From positions 62,001 to 126,000 of the forward strand of contig NZ_OLMK01000043.1 of assembly GCF_900290235.1 (NCBI RefSeq): DNA of 64,000 nt, in the 5' to 3' direction. Each line of letters starts with the position of its first letter. Position 1 is the first letter of the stretch. Under the pieces are notes generated by a model. It was not told where the DNA came from. It saw nothing but the letters and a program-made list of their open reading frames with translations, and did not search any database. Source of the DNA: Streptomyces sp. MA5143a (GTDB lineage Bacteria; Actinomycetota; Actinomycetes; Streptomycetales; Streptomycetaceae). Positions 23,430-30,989 of the stretch are shown here, one piece after another. A program made the translations under genes and the position numbers.

Positions 23430-24980
23430 CTAGATCGTCACCCCGTCGATCTGCAGCGTCTGTACCGCGCCCGCCGCGAACGGGACCGCCACCGACTTGC
23501 CGTTCAGGCGGGTGTCGGAGTAGGCGCGGTAGCGGTCCGTGCCGCCCGAGGTGTGGGTGTTCCAGCGGGGGACCAGGCCGTTCGTGCCGCCCGTGACCGT
23601 CGTGAAGCGGGAGAGGTCGAACGTCAGGGTCTGGGCGGACGAGGCGGTGTTGATCGCCACGATCACCAGGCGGCGGGCCGCCGCGTCGTACGCCGCCGCC
23701 GTGTAGCTGGAGCCCGCGTCCAGGATCGTCATCCCCGGGCGGATGTGGCGGCTGAACTGCGCCATCACGTAGTACTTCGTCTCGATCGCGCCCGGCTGGA
23801 GCGTGTTCGCGTCGTACTTGATCAGGCCCCAGCCCGCCGTCGGGTCCATCACCTGCCAGTAGACCCAGGCCGTCGGGTGCAGCCAGCGGAAGTCGTAACA
23901 GAGGTTGCGGGCGAGGGTCCAGCCCGTGCCGTCGCTGTCGCCCGTCTCCGAGTTCCACAGCTTCTTGCCCGCGGTCGTCACGACGTCCGTGTAGAGGAGG
24001 TCGCGGCGGCCGTTCGCGCCCTGGTAGCCGTGCACGTTCACCTGGCTGACCAGGCCCTTCGTCGTGGCGTTGAAGGAGTTCCAGGTCGAGCGGGCCGTGT
24101 CGTAGTTCGTCTCGTCGGACGCGGAGATACGGATCGACTGAAGGCCCCGCTTGTCCAACTCGCTGCGCATGTAGGGGAGTACGGCGGCCTGGACGGCCGG
24201 GTCCATGTGGCAGCCCTCCTGGGTGCCGGTGGCTGTCCACCAGGTCGACGCCGGCTCGTTGAAGGGGTCGACCGTCGCGAAGTTCACGCCCCAGTTGTTC
24301 TTCGCGCGCAGGGCCACCGCCGCCAGATGGGAGGCGTGCTGGCGGTAGTTCCAGGTCTGGAGGTTGTTGCCGCCGCCCGACGCGCCCGACGGGTTGTGGT
24401 TGCTACACATCCACCACATCGGCGAGTTCGCGAACAGCTCGGTCGTCGCGCCGCGGGCCACGGCCTTGGTGAGCGCCGCCCGCTGGTTGGGGTCGGCCGT
24501 CCAGTCCCAGGCCGAGGACGCCGGGTCCTCGTTGTTCCAGTCCTGCCAGTAGCCCTCGATCTGTTTGAACGCGGGGATGTTCGGCGAGACGACCATCGAC
24601 TCGCCGTTCACCGAGTTCGTGCTGCACGCGCCCAGGTTGTAGCGGGCGATGTTCATGCCGAGGCCCGGCAGCGCCGTGCCGTTGTACGTCGTCGTCTTCG
24701 TCGTGAACCACAGGTCGGCGAAGTCGTCCCGCGCGCCGAACACGTTCGCCCACCAGGCGAGCGAGGTGCCCCAGCCCTCCCAGGTGCCGTACTTCGTCGC
24801 CGGGGTGATCGCGATGGTCGCGTCCGCGTGGGCGGTGCCGGTGGCGAGGGCGGTGCCCACGACCGCGCCGCCGGCCGCGGCCAGCAGGGCTCTGCGGCCC
24901 AGCACCGGGGAGGCGGAGGCGCGTGGTTCGGGGCGGTGGGCGTTCCTGGGGTTCTGCGGTGCGGGTGAGGAAGCGGTCAT
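23430..24980 (-). CDS. Secreted GH30-family glycosidase (endo-beta-1,6-galactanase-like)
   Basis: A 516-residue exported glycoside hydrolase. The N-terminus has a Tat signal (LGRRALLAAAGG...) cleaved near THADA. The catalytic region shows the GH30 features WEGWGTSLAWW, the acid/base Glu in VDPFNEPASTWW and the nucleophile Glu in LWNSETGDSDG, with a beta-sandwich after about residue 400. Its closest resemblance is to endo-beta-1,6-galactanases, which cut side chains of plant arabinogalactan; endo-xylanase-type activity is the alternative. ATG 24980 is chosen; an open frame further upstream only translates a 21-base tandem repeat. A LacI-type operator lies about 200 bases upstream, as expected for a catabolite-controlled enzyme. 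Confidence 0.87.
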   Translation of the reverse strand: MTASSPAPQNPRNAHRPEPRASASPVLGRRALLAAAGGAVVGTALATGTAHADATIAITPATKYGTWEGWGTSLAWWANVFGARDDFADLWFTTKTTTYNGTALPGLGMNIARYNLGACSTNSVNGESMVVSPNIPAFKQIEGYWQDWNNEDPASSAWDWTADPNQRAALTKAVARGATTELFANSPMWWMCSNHNPSGASGGGNNLQTWNYRQHASHLAAVALRAKNNWGVNFATVDPFNEPASTWWTATGTQEGCHMDPAVQAAVLPYMRSELDKRGLQSIRISASDETNYDTARSTWNSFNATTKGLVSQVNVHGYQGANGRRDLLYTDVVTTAGKKLWNSETGDSDGTGWTLARNLCYDFRWLHPTAWVYWQVMDPTAGWGLIKYDANTLQPGAIETKYYVMAQFSRHIRPGMTILDAGSSYTAAAYDAAARRLVIVAINTASSAQTLTFDLSRFTTVTGGTNGLVPRWNTHTSGGTDRYRAYSDTRLNGKSVAVPFAAGAVQTLQIDGVTI

Positions 24981-25030
24981 GTCAACTCCGGGTTGCGGGT
25001 GCCGGGGTGGGGAGACCCCGGGGGAGGTGG

Positions 25031-25134
25031 AGAGACGCAGAAGGGAGGCGGAGATACGCAGGAGGGAGATGGGGAGACGCAGGAGGGGGATAGCGAGACG
25101 CAGGAGGGAGATAGGGAGACGCAGGAGGGCCATC
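25031..25134 (-). repeat. Five imperfect 21-base tandem repeats upstream of the GH30 gene
   Basis: The unit, on the plus strand GAGACGCAGGAGGGAGATAG with small changes, recurs about every 21 bases from 25031 to 25134, in the region between the GH30 start and its promoter. Each unit on the minus strand is pyrimidine-rich (CTCCCTCCTGCGTCTC). It may be a leader with repeated structure or a slippage product. Confidence 0.75.
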
Positions 25135-25175
25135 GGAAGAGTCAGGGGTGAACCCTGAGGTTGTCGAGAGGTCTG

Positions 25176-25187
25176 ACAGCGCTTTCT
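25176..25187. promoter_or_regulatory. LacI-type operator candidate for the GH30 gene
   Basis: ACAGCGCTTTCT is centred on AGCGCT (25178-25183); with flanks, GACAGCGCTTTC is 10/12 palindromic, like the CebR/LacI-family operators with a central AGCGCT. Nearby TCAGGG (25142-25147) and CCCTGA (25153-25158) form a second inverted repeat. Both lie in the 370-base divergent gap between the GH30 and class E sortase genes. Confidence 0.45.
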
Positions 25188-25350
25188 TCGATTTCTTTCA
25201 ACGGTTGTGAGAAGGGCAGATAAAAGCCTCGCCGTCAGTGATCATCCGGTTGCGGGGAGGGAGTCCACCTGCTGGGAGAAGGTGCGCGCAGGATCTGGGT
25301 GGGTGGCGGCGCCCTGGTCACTTCGCGGGAGCCGCCCTATCGTTCCGGCC

Positions 25351-26163
25351 GTGAGGACACCCAGGGTCGTCCACCACCGCGGCCGGCGCCGACGGGCCGC
25401 GTACGCCCGCGCGCTCTGGACCGCCGCCGAACTCGCCGTCACCCTCGGCCTGGTCCTCCTCCTCTTCGTCGTCCACCAGCTGTGGTGGACCAACCGGCAG
25501 GCCCAGGACGGCGCGCGGCGCCAGGTCGAGGCGTTGGAGCGGGAGTGGGCCACCGGGCACGGTGACGGGTCGGCGCCGCTCGCCGGCACCACGGCACCGG
25601 GGCCCGACGCGGCACCCGCACGCCCCTCCGCCCCCTCCGCCCCCTCCGCCCCCTCCGCCCCCTCCGCGTCCTCTGCTCCCACGGGCGCCCCGGACTCCGC
25701 CCGGCCCCGTCCCGCCCAGGTCTACGCCGTGCTCGCCATCCCCCGCCTCGGGCTGCGCGTCCCCGTCGCCGAGGGGATCGGGCGGGCCGACGTCCTCGAC
25801 CGCGGGTACGTCGGTCACTACCCGCGGACCGCGCAGCCCGGGCGGCCCGGGAACGTCGCGCTCGCCGGGCACCGCAACACCCATGGCGAGCCCTTCCGGC
25901 ACCTCGACCGCCTGGACCGCGGCGACGAGATACGGATCGAGACCCGCGACGCCGTCCACACGTACGTCGTCGACCGGACGCTCCCCCGCACCACGCCCGG
26001 CGACGGCGGCGTCCTGCGTCCCGTGCCGCGCAGCGGGGTGCTGCCGTCGTACGGGTACGACAGGCCCGGGCACTACCTCACGCTCACCACCTGCACCCCC
26101 GCGTACACCTCCACATACCGGCTCGTGGTCTGGGGCAAGCTCCGGTCCGTGCGGCTCAGGTGA
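25351..26163 (+). CDS. Class E sortase
   Basis: A 270-residue membrane-anchored transpeptidase that joins surface proteins with an LAxTG-type signal to the wall. A basic N-terminus and one TM helix (about 23-43) precede a linker with repeated Ser-Ala-Pro units (92-108), encoded by a 9-base tandem repeat. The catalytic domain holds His174 (AGHRNTHG), Cys248 (LTTCTP) and Arg257 (STYRLVV). GTG 25351 starts just before the basic segment. No good ribosome-binding site is visible, so it may be leaderless; the frame is open further upstream. A candidate substrate with an LAASG-like tail is encoded at 33524-34372. Confidence 0.9.
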   Translation: MRTPRVVHHRGRRRRAAYARALWTAAELAVTLGLVLLLFVVHQLWWTNRQAQDGARRQVEALEREWATGHGDGSAPLAGTTAPGPDAAPARPSAPSAPSAPSAPSASSAPTGAPDSARPRPAQVYAVLAIPRLGLRVPVAEGIGRADVLDRGYVGHYPRTAQPGRPGNVALAGHRNTHGEPFRHLDRLDRGDEIRIETRDAVHTYVVDRTLPRTTPGDGGVLRPVPRSGVLPSYGYDRPGHYLTLTTCTPAYTSTYRLVVWGKLRSVRLR

Positions 26164-26423
26164 GAGCCGGAGTGGCCGCGGTCGCTGCCCCGCCCGGCCG
26201 CGCTGTGTTGCCGACCTCCGCACCCGGTGCGACGGTGTTCGAGGCGCCACGCGCAGGCACCGGCCCGTCACGGGACCGCTCTGCCGCAGGCGGGGGCGCC
26301 GCGCGTCGACGTGCGGCTCGGCCGCACCCACACGACTCTGCGCCCTCTCGGCATGCCGGCGCTCCGTGAACCGACGCGCGTCCACGATCCCTCGGGGGCA
26401 GTGCACAGAAAGCGGGAAATTCA

Positions 26424-27758
26424 ATGGCGAACGGCCCCATGGACAGGCGTGGTCACAACGGGCAGCCCCAGCGCATGAACGGCTCCGGCGAGCCCCAGGG
26501 CGCGGAGTACACCGGCAGGTACGTCGTCCTGCTCGACCCGGGCAACCAGGAGAGCGGACTGAACGCACTGCGTTCCTCCGCCGAGATCGCCTCCGTCGAA
26601 CGCGTCCGCGGAAGCGACGTGGGCAACGTCTCCGAACTGCTGGAGCGCCCCGACGTCTCCGTCCACTTCGAGGAGCTCGCGGCCGCCGTCGTCGAGGTGC
26701 GGCCCGAACAGCGCCACGCGCTGGTCACCGCGGCCGAGGCCGACCCGGCGATCATCGCCGCCGAGCCCGAGCGCATGGTGTACGCCATGCCGATCACCGC
26801 CCCGACGCAGGCGCCGACCGAGTTCTTCCCGGCCTACCGCAGCGACGAGGAGGTCGTCGACCGTCACACGCGGGCCGAGATCGCCGCCGCCCAGGGCCCG
26901 GCCGTGGACGAGCAGACCTTCACCTGGGGCCTCCAGGCCATCCGGGCCAACCTGTCCCACCTGACCGGTCGCGGGGTGAAGGTCGCCGTCCTCGACACCG
27001 GTGTGGACACCGACCACCCGGACCTGGCCGGCTGCATCGAGGAGACGATGTCGTTCGTGCTCGGCGAGTCGGTCGAGGACGGCAACGGTCACGGCACCCA
27101 CTGCATCGGCACCGTCGCCGGCCCGGCCAAGCCCCAGCAGGGTCCCCGCTACGGCGTCGCGTGCGACGCCCGGATCCTCGCCGGCAAGGTCCTCAGCAAC
27201 CGGGGCAGCGGCTCGGACGGCCAGATCCTCGCGGGCATCGCCTGGGCCATCTCCCGCGGTGCCCGGGTGATCTCCATGTCGCTCGGCGCCCCGGTCCGGC
27301 CGGGCGAGCTGTTCCCGCAGACGTACGAGATCCTCGCCCGGCGCGCCCTGGAGCGCGGGACGGTGATCGTCGCCGCGGCCGGCAACGAGAGCGAACGGCC
27401 CCCGGTCATCCGTCCCGTCGGCCGGCCCGCCAACTGCCCCTCCATCCTCGCCGTCGCCGCCCTCGACCGGGCGCTCACCCCGTCGTTCTTCTCCAACGGC
27501 GGTATCAACGGCCAGGGCGGCGAGATCAACATCGCCGCGCCCGGCAGGGACGTACGGTCGGCGGCCCCCGGCGGCGGCTACCAGCCCCTGAGCGGTACGA
27601 GCATGGCCACGCCGCATGTCGCGGGCGTCCTCGCCCTGCTGAGCGAGGCGCACCCGAATGTGTCCGCGGCCGACCTCGTGGCCCGCCTCAAGGCCGGCGC
27701 GTTCCCGCTGGCGCAGCCCGTCCGGGACGTCGGCCACGGTCTGCTCCAGGCCCCGTGA
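26424..27758 (+). CDS. S8 (subtilisin-family) peptidase without signal peptide
   Basis: A 444-residue serine peptidase. Residues about 30-120 form an I9-like prodomain (GRYVVLLDPG... IIAAEPERMVYA). The catalytic domain follows with Asp191 (VAVLDTGVDTDHPD), His223 (GNGHGTHC), Asn321 (AAAGNES) and Ser393 (GTSMATPHVAG). There is no Sec or Tat signal, so it should be cytoplasmic or exported in another way, unusual for a subtilase. Its stop overlaps the GTG of a small gene encoding an I9-like domain (GTGA). The pair is found together in several bacteria as far as I recall. The substrate and trigger are unknown. The 260 bases before it show nothing clear. Confidence 0.92.
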   Translation: MANGPMDRRGHNGQPQRMNGSGEPQGAEYTGRYVVLLDPGNQESGLNALRSSAEIASVERVRGSDVGNVSELLERPDVSVHFEELAAAVVEVRPEQRHALVTAAEADPAIIAAEPERMVYAMPITAPTQAPTEFFPAYRSDEEVVDRHTRAEIAAAQGPAVDEQTFTWGLQAIRANLSHLTGRGVKVAVLDTGVDTDHPDLAGCIEETMSFVLGESVEDGNGHGTHCIGTVAGPAKPQQGPRYGVACDARILAGKVLSNRGSGSDGQILAGIAWAISRGARVISMSLGAPVRPGELFPQTYEILARRALERGTVIVAAAGNESERPPVIRPVGRPANCPSILAVAALDRALTPSFFSNGGINGQGGEINIAAPGRDVRSAAPGGGYQPLSGTSMATPHVAGVLALLSEAHPNVSAADLVARLKAGAFPLAQPVRDVGHGLLQAP

Positions 27759-28003
27759 GCGAGTCCTCCGCTTCCGCGCCGGTCGGGGTCGTCCTCGCGG
27801 TCGACCCCGACCGGTTCGCGGAGATCGTCGACGCCCTGCGGCGGGCCGGGCTGACCGTCACGGGAGAACAGCCCGTCGTCGGCACGCTCTCCGGAACCGC
27901 CCCGGAGAACCGGATCGCGGCCCTCCAGGCCGTCGACGGCGTCGAGGCCCTCGACCGCGAACGCACTGTCCAGCTGCCCCCGCCCGACTCCCCGGCCCAG
28001 TGA
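27755..28003 (+). CDS. Small I9-inhibitor-like partner of the S8 peptidase
   Basis: An 82-residue protein whose GTG start overlaps the peptidase stop. The core VGVVLAVDPDRFAEIVDALR ... GTLSGTAPENRIAALQAVDG resembles the beta-alpha-beta fold of subtilisin prodomains (inhibitor I9), here as a separate polypeptide. Similar small proteins are often mislabelled as ketohydroxyglutarate aldolase, which this is far too short to be. It may fold, inhibit or target the peptidase. This rests on fold-like pattern and context, not on a search. Confidence 0.7.
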   Translation: MSESSASAPVGVVLAVDPDRFAEIVDALRRAGLTVTGEQPVVGTLSGTAPENRIAALQAVDGVEALDRERTVQLPPPDSPAQ

Positions 28004-28065
28004 GCCCGTGGGACCGGTGCAACGAACCCCACGTCCCGGACCCGGCCTCGGTGTCCGGGACGTCC

Positions 28066-28073
28066 TGTATAAA
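28066..28073 (+). promoter_or_regulatory. TGTATAAA -10 element
   Basis: A TG-preceded TATAAA (28068-28073) lies 40 bases before the DUF6412 start. It is a strong -10 by Streptomyces standards, without an obvious -35. It probably drives the small membrane protein and the YidC-like gene. Confidence 0.45.
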
Positions 28074-28113
28074 CGGGAGGGTGTCCGTGTCGCGCCGAAA
28101 GGGGGAGTCAGCC

Positions 28114-28425
28114 GTGTTCCGAGCCTTTGCCTCGCTGCGTCCCCTCGCCGTCGTGCTCCTCGTCCTCTTCGAGCTGTCCGTGCTGGACGCCGGCACCCTC
28201 TCCGCCGCCGTGGCCTTCGCGGCCACCGCCGCGGCCGGGTCGGCCTTCGCCGCCTGCGCGGTCATCGCCTCACGCTGCGCCCCGGTCGTCCCGCGTACGC
28301 GCGTACGGACGGCGATCAGGGACCGGGAGCGCCGTACGGCGTTCCTCGCCCAACGCGATCCCGACGCCCGCGGCCGTAGGCGGCCCCGGGCGCCCGGACG
28401 TGCCCTCCTGACGGTCACCGCGTAG
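28114..28425 (+). CDS. DUF6412-like small membrane protein
   Basis: A 103-residue protein, starting at GTG 28114 after GGGGGAG, has two adjacent hydrophobic helices (about 10-27 and 30-52) and a basic C-terminal half (RTRVRTAIRDRERRTAFLAQ). Size and position next to a YidC/Oxa1-type gene fit the Streptomyces DUF6412 family; this naming is from memory. It is likely a membrane companion of the insertase, acting in the cytoplasmic membrane. Function is not known. Confidence 0.75.
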   Translation: MFRAFASLRPLAVVLLVLFELSVLDAGTLSAAVAFAATAAAGSAFAACAVIASRCAPVVPRTRVRTAIRDRERRTAFLAQRDPDARGRRRPRAPGRALLTVTA

Positions 28426-28565
28426 GGCACACCACCACCTCCTCGCACCACCCCGTGCCCCCGCACGCGGGCCGTCGCGCCGAGTTCCCCGTCATCGGAC
28501 GCCCCGGTCACCGGGCTGTTCCGGACCACTCCTGGCACGACGAGACCCCTGGAGGGCTCCCACCC

Positions 28566-29330
28566 ATGTCCGTTTTCGCCGACCTTGTCGCGCGGCTCGC
28601 CGATCTGCTCGACCCGCTGTTCCACGCCTCCGCCACGGCCGCCGCGATCGTCCTGTTCACCGCGTTCGTACGGCTGCTCGTGCACCCCCTGTCCCGGGCG
28701 GCGGCACGCGGGCAGCGGGCCCGGGTCGCGTTGCAGCCGAAGATCGCGGAGCTGCGGAAGAAGCACGCGAAGAACCCGGAGAAGCTCCAGAAGGCGGTAC
28801 TGGAACTGCACGCCGCGGAGAAGGTGTCACCGCTGTCCGGCTGCCTGCCCAGCCTCTGCCAGCTCCCCGCGTTCTTCCTGCTCTACCACCTGTTCTCCAA
28901 CAAGCAGATCGGCGGCGAGGCCAACGAACTCCTCACCCACCGGCTGTTCGCGGCACCGCTCGGCGACCGCTTCGCCGACGCCCTGGGCGCGGGCGGCCTC
29001 CTCGGGCCGCAGGGCCTCGTCTACGTCGGGCTGTTCCTGATCGTCACCGGGGTCGCGGTGTTCAACTTCCGCCGCACGAAGCGGATGATGGCGGCGGGGA
29101 CGGCCGGGATGCCGGCCGCCGGGGACGACCAGGTGCCCGGGCTGGCGACGAGCATGGGCGCCGTCAGCAAGATCATGCCGTTCATGTCGTTCTTCACCCT
29201 CCTCACCGTGGCGGTGGTCCCGCTGGCGGCCGCGCTGTACGTGGTGACCAGCACGACGTGGAGCGCGATCGAGCGGGCGGCCCTCTACCCCGTGACCCCC
29301 GCGGCCACCCCGGCGCCCGCCGCCGCGTAG
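28566..29330 (+). CDS. YidC/Oxa1-family membrane protein insertase (paralogue)
   Basis: A 254-residue insertase that helps hydrophobic proteins enter the membrane. It has an N-terminal TM (about 17-38) and the charged cytoplasmic hairpin RVALQPKIAELRKKHAKNPEKLQ. The conserved core SPLSGCLPSLCQLPAFFLLYHL follows, then two or three more TMs (about 155-170 and 206-235). It is shorter than the housekeeping YidC of Streptomyces and lacks a long C-terminal tail, so it is probably a second paralogue. ATG 28566 follows GGAGGG. It lies directly after a DUF6412 gene, and the pair seems to form one unit. Confidence 0.9.
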   Translation: MSVFADLVARLADLLDPLFHASATAAAIVLFTAFVRLLVHPLSRAAARGQRARVALQPKIAELRKKHAKNPEKLQKAVLELHAAEKVSPLSGCLPSLCQLPAFFLLYHLFSNKQIGGEANELLTHRLFAAPLGDRFADALGAGGLLGPQGLVYVGLFLIVTGVAVFNFRRTKRMMAAGTAGMPAAGDDQVPGLATSMGAVSKIMPFMSFFTLLTVAVVPLAAALYVVTSTTWSAIERAALYPVTPAATPAPAAA

Positions 29331-29483
29331 CGGGACCGACCCGGGACCGGGGGCTACCCGCACGTAGGGGTCCAGTCCGTGAACCGGGTCTTGCGGAGTG
29401 AATGGTGACCTTGGACGATCGACCAGTCCTCCGATGGCTGCACCCATCGGTCGGGCGGCCGGCGTTCCAGGGAGAGGGTGACC

Positions 29484-30341
29484 ATGAAGCTGCTGCGAGT
29501 CGGTACGGCGGGCGCGGAACGGCCCGCGCTGCTCGATGCCGAGGGTGTCCTGCGGGACCTCTCGGCGATCGTGCCGGACATCGACGGCGAGCTGCTCGCG
29601 GACGAGGCGGCGCTCGGCCGGATCCGGGAGGCCGCCGAGGCGGGAGACCTGCCGGAGCTGGACGCGACCGGACTACGGGTCGGGCCGCCGCTCGCCCGGA
29701 TCGGCAAGATCGTCTGCATCGGGCTCAACTACCACGACCACGCCCGCGAGACGGGGGCCGAGCCGCCCGCCGAGCCGGTGATCTTCTTCAAGGCCGCGGA
29801 CACCGTCGTCGGTCCGTACGACACGGTGCTCGTCCCGCGCGGGTCGAACAAGACGGACTGGGAGGTCGAGCTCGCGGTCGTCATCGGCCGTACGGCGCGC
29901 TATGTCGAGTCCCGCGAGGACGCGCTCACCCATGTCGCCGGGTACGCCGTCTCCCACGACGTGTCCGAGCGGGAGTTCCAGCTGGAACGCGGCGGGACCT
30001 GGGACAAGGGCAAGAACTGCGAGACGTTCAATCCGCTCGGGCCGTGGCTGGTCACGGCGGACGAGGTGCCCGATCCGCAGAAGCTGGGGCTGCGGCTGTG
30101 GGTCAACGGGGAGCTGAAGCAGGACGGCACGACCGCCGAGCAGATCTTCGCGGTCGGTGAGGTCGTGCGGTACGTCAGCCAGTTCATGACGCTCCACCCC
30201 GGGGACGTCATCAACACGGGGACGCCCGCGGGGGTGGCCCTGGGGGAGCCCGCTCCCCAGCCATTCCTGAAGGCCGGGGACGTGGTGGAGCTGGAGATCG
30301 AGGGGCTCGGGCGGCAGCGGCAGGAGTTCGGGCAGGCGTAG
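29484..30341 (+). CDS. Fumarylacetoacetate hydrolase-family protein
   Basis: A 285-residue cytoplasmic metal-dependent hydrolase, decarboxylase or oxaloacetate tautomerase of the FAH superfamily. The signature strand GKIVCIGLNYHDHA, the metal-ligand region DWEVELAVVIG (Glu-x-Glu), HVAGYAVSHDVSERE with the third acidic ligand, and GDVINTGTPAGVALG are all present. A GTG lies six bases before the chosen ATG 29484; the ATG is better spaced from GGGAGAGG. Isolated FAH genes are hard to assign to a pathway. Its 3' end abuts a half copy of a palindromic intergenic repeat. Confidence 0.9.
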   Translation: MKLLRVGTAGAERPALLDAEGVLRDLSAIVPDIDGELLADEAALGRIREAAEAGDLPELDATGLRVGPPLARIGKIVCIGLNYHDHARETGAEPPAEPVIFFKAADTVVGPYDTVLVPRGSNKTDWEVELAVVIGRTARYVESREDALTHVAGYAVSHDVSEREFQLERGGTWDKGKNCETFNPLGPWLVTADEVPDPQKLGLRLWVNGELKQDGTTAEQIFAVGEVVRYVSQFMTLHPGDVINTGTPAGVALGEPAPQPFLKAGDVVELEIEGLGRQRQEFGQA

Positions 30342-30358
30342 GCGCGACGGGAAGGATG

Positions 30359-30441
30359 CCGGGCGCCTGAGGGGCGGGGGGCTGCGGTTCGTCGGCGGCC
30401 GCGGGTTCGTCGTGGCCGGTCGCGCAGTTCCCCGCGCCCCT
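30359..30441. repeat. Half copy of the long palindromic intergenic element
   Basis: The left half of the element seen in full at 57409-57637 recurs here: CGGGCGCCTGAGGGGCGGGG, then GGTTCGTCGGCGG, and the inner arm TCGCGCAGTTCCCCGCGCCC. The right half is missing. It lies between the convergent FAH and UPF0303 genes. Confidence 0.75.
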
Positions 30442-30446
30442 TTGGG

Positions 30447-30989
30447 TCAGCTGCCGCCGGACTCGCGCTTCACGTGCTGTTCCAGCGCTTCCACCACCAT
30501 TCGGTGATCCTCCAGTTGGGGCAGGCCCGACACCGTCACCGTGCCGATGACGCCCGTGCCCTCGACCGCCAGGGGGAAGGAGCCGCCGTGGGCCGCGTAG
30601 CGGTCGGGGTCCAGGCGGGACGACTCCTCGAACGTCGTGCCCTTGGCGCGGAAGCGGGCGCCGACGAGGTAGGAGGAGGCGCCGTAGCGTTCCACCACGC
30701 GGCGTTTGCGGTCGATCCAGGCGTCGTTGTCCGGGGTCGAGCCGGGGAGCGCGGCGTGGAACAGTTGCTGCGGGCCGCGGCGGATGTCGATGGCGACGGG
30801 AGCCTCGCGCTCCCGGGCCATCTCCACCAGCAGGGAGCCCAGCGCCCACGCGTCGTCGAAGTCGAAGCGGGGCAGGACCAGGCGGCGTTCCTGCGCCTCC
30901 AGTTCCTCGATGCCCGGCGTCTCGGTGCTCGTGGTCCCGGCGCCCGGCGACCCGGGGCCCTGGGGCCCGCTGCTCGGGGTGTTCGTCAT
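30447..30989 (-). CDS. UPF0303/heme-degrading-domain-like protein
   Basis: A 180-residue cytoplasmic protein of the GlcG/HbpS/UPF0303 fold. The core shows ALGSLLVEMARERE, PVAIDIRRGPQQLFHAALPG, the conserved NDAWIDRKRRVVERYG and GGSFPLAVEGTGVIGTVTVSG. Some relatives bind heme; most have no known role. The first 35 residues are a Ser/Thr/Pro/Gly tail. It overlaps the upstream oxidoreductase gene by ATGA, so they form an operon, suggesting a shared sugar- or cofactor-related role that I cannot specify. Confidence 0.85.
   Translation of the reverse strand: MTNTPSSGPQGPGSPGAGTTSTETPGIEELEAQERRLVLPRFDFDDAWALGSLLVEMAREREAPVAIDIRRGPQQLFHAALPGSTPDNDAWIDRKRRVVERYGASSYLVGARFRAKGTTFEESSRLDPDRYAAHGGSFPLAVEGTGVIGTVTVSGLPQLEDHRMVVEALEQHVKRESGGS

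Noticed and set aside
25562..27754. A long plus frame across the sortase and S8 genes
   Set aside because: Out-of-frame shadow rich in Arg and Pro; only its last 82 codons (27755-28003) form a supported gene.
27755..28003. Ketohydroxyglutarate aldolase label for the small gene
   Set aside because: At 82 residues it cannot hold the aldolase barrel; I9-like fold and coupling to the S8 gene fit better.
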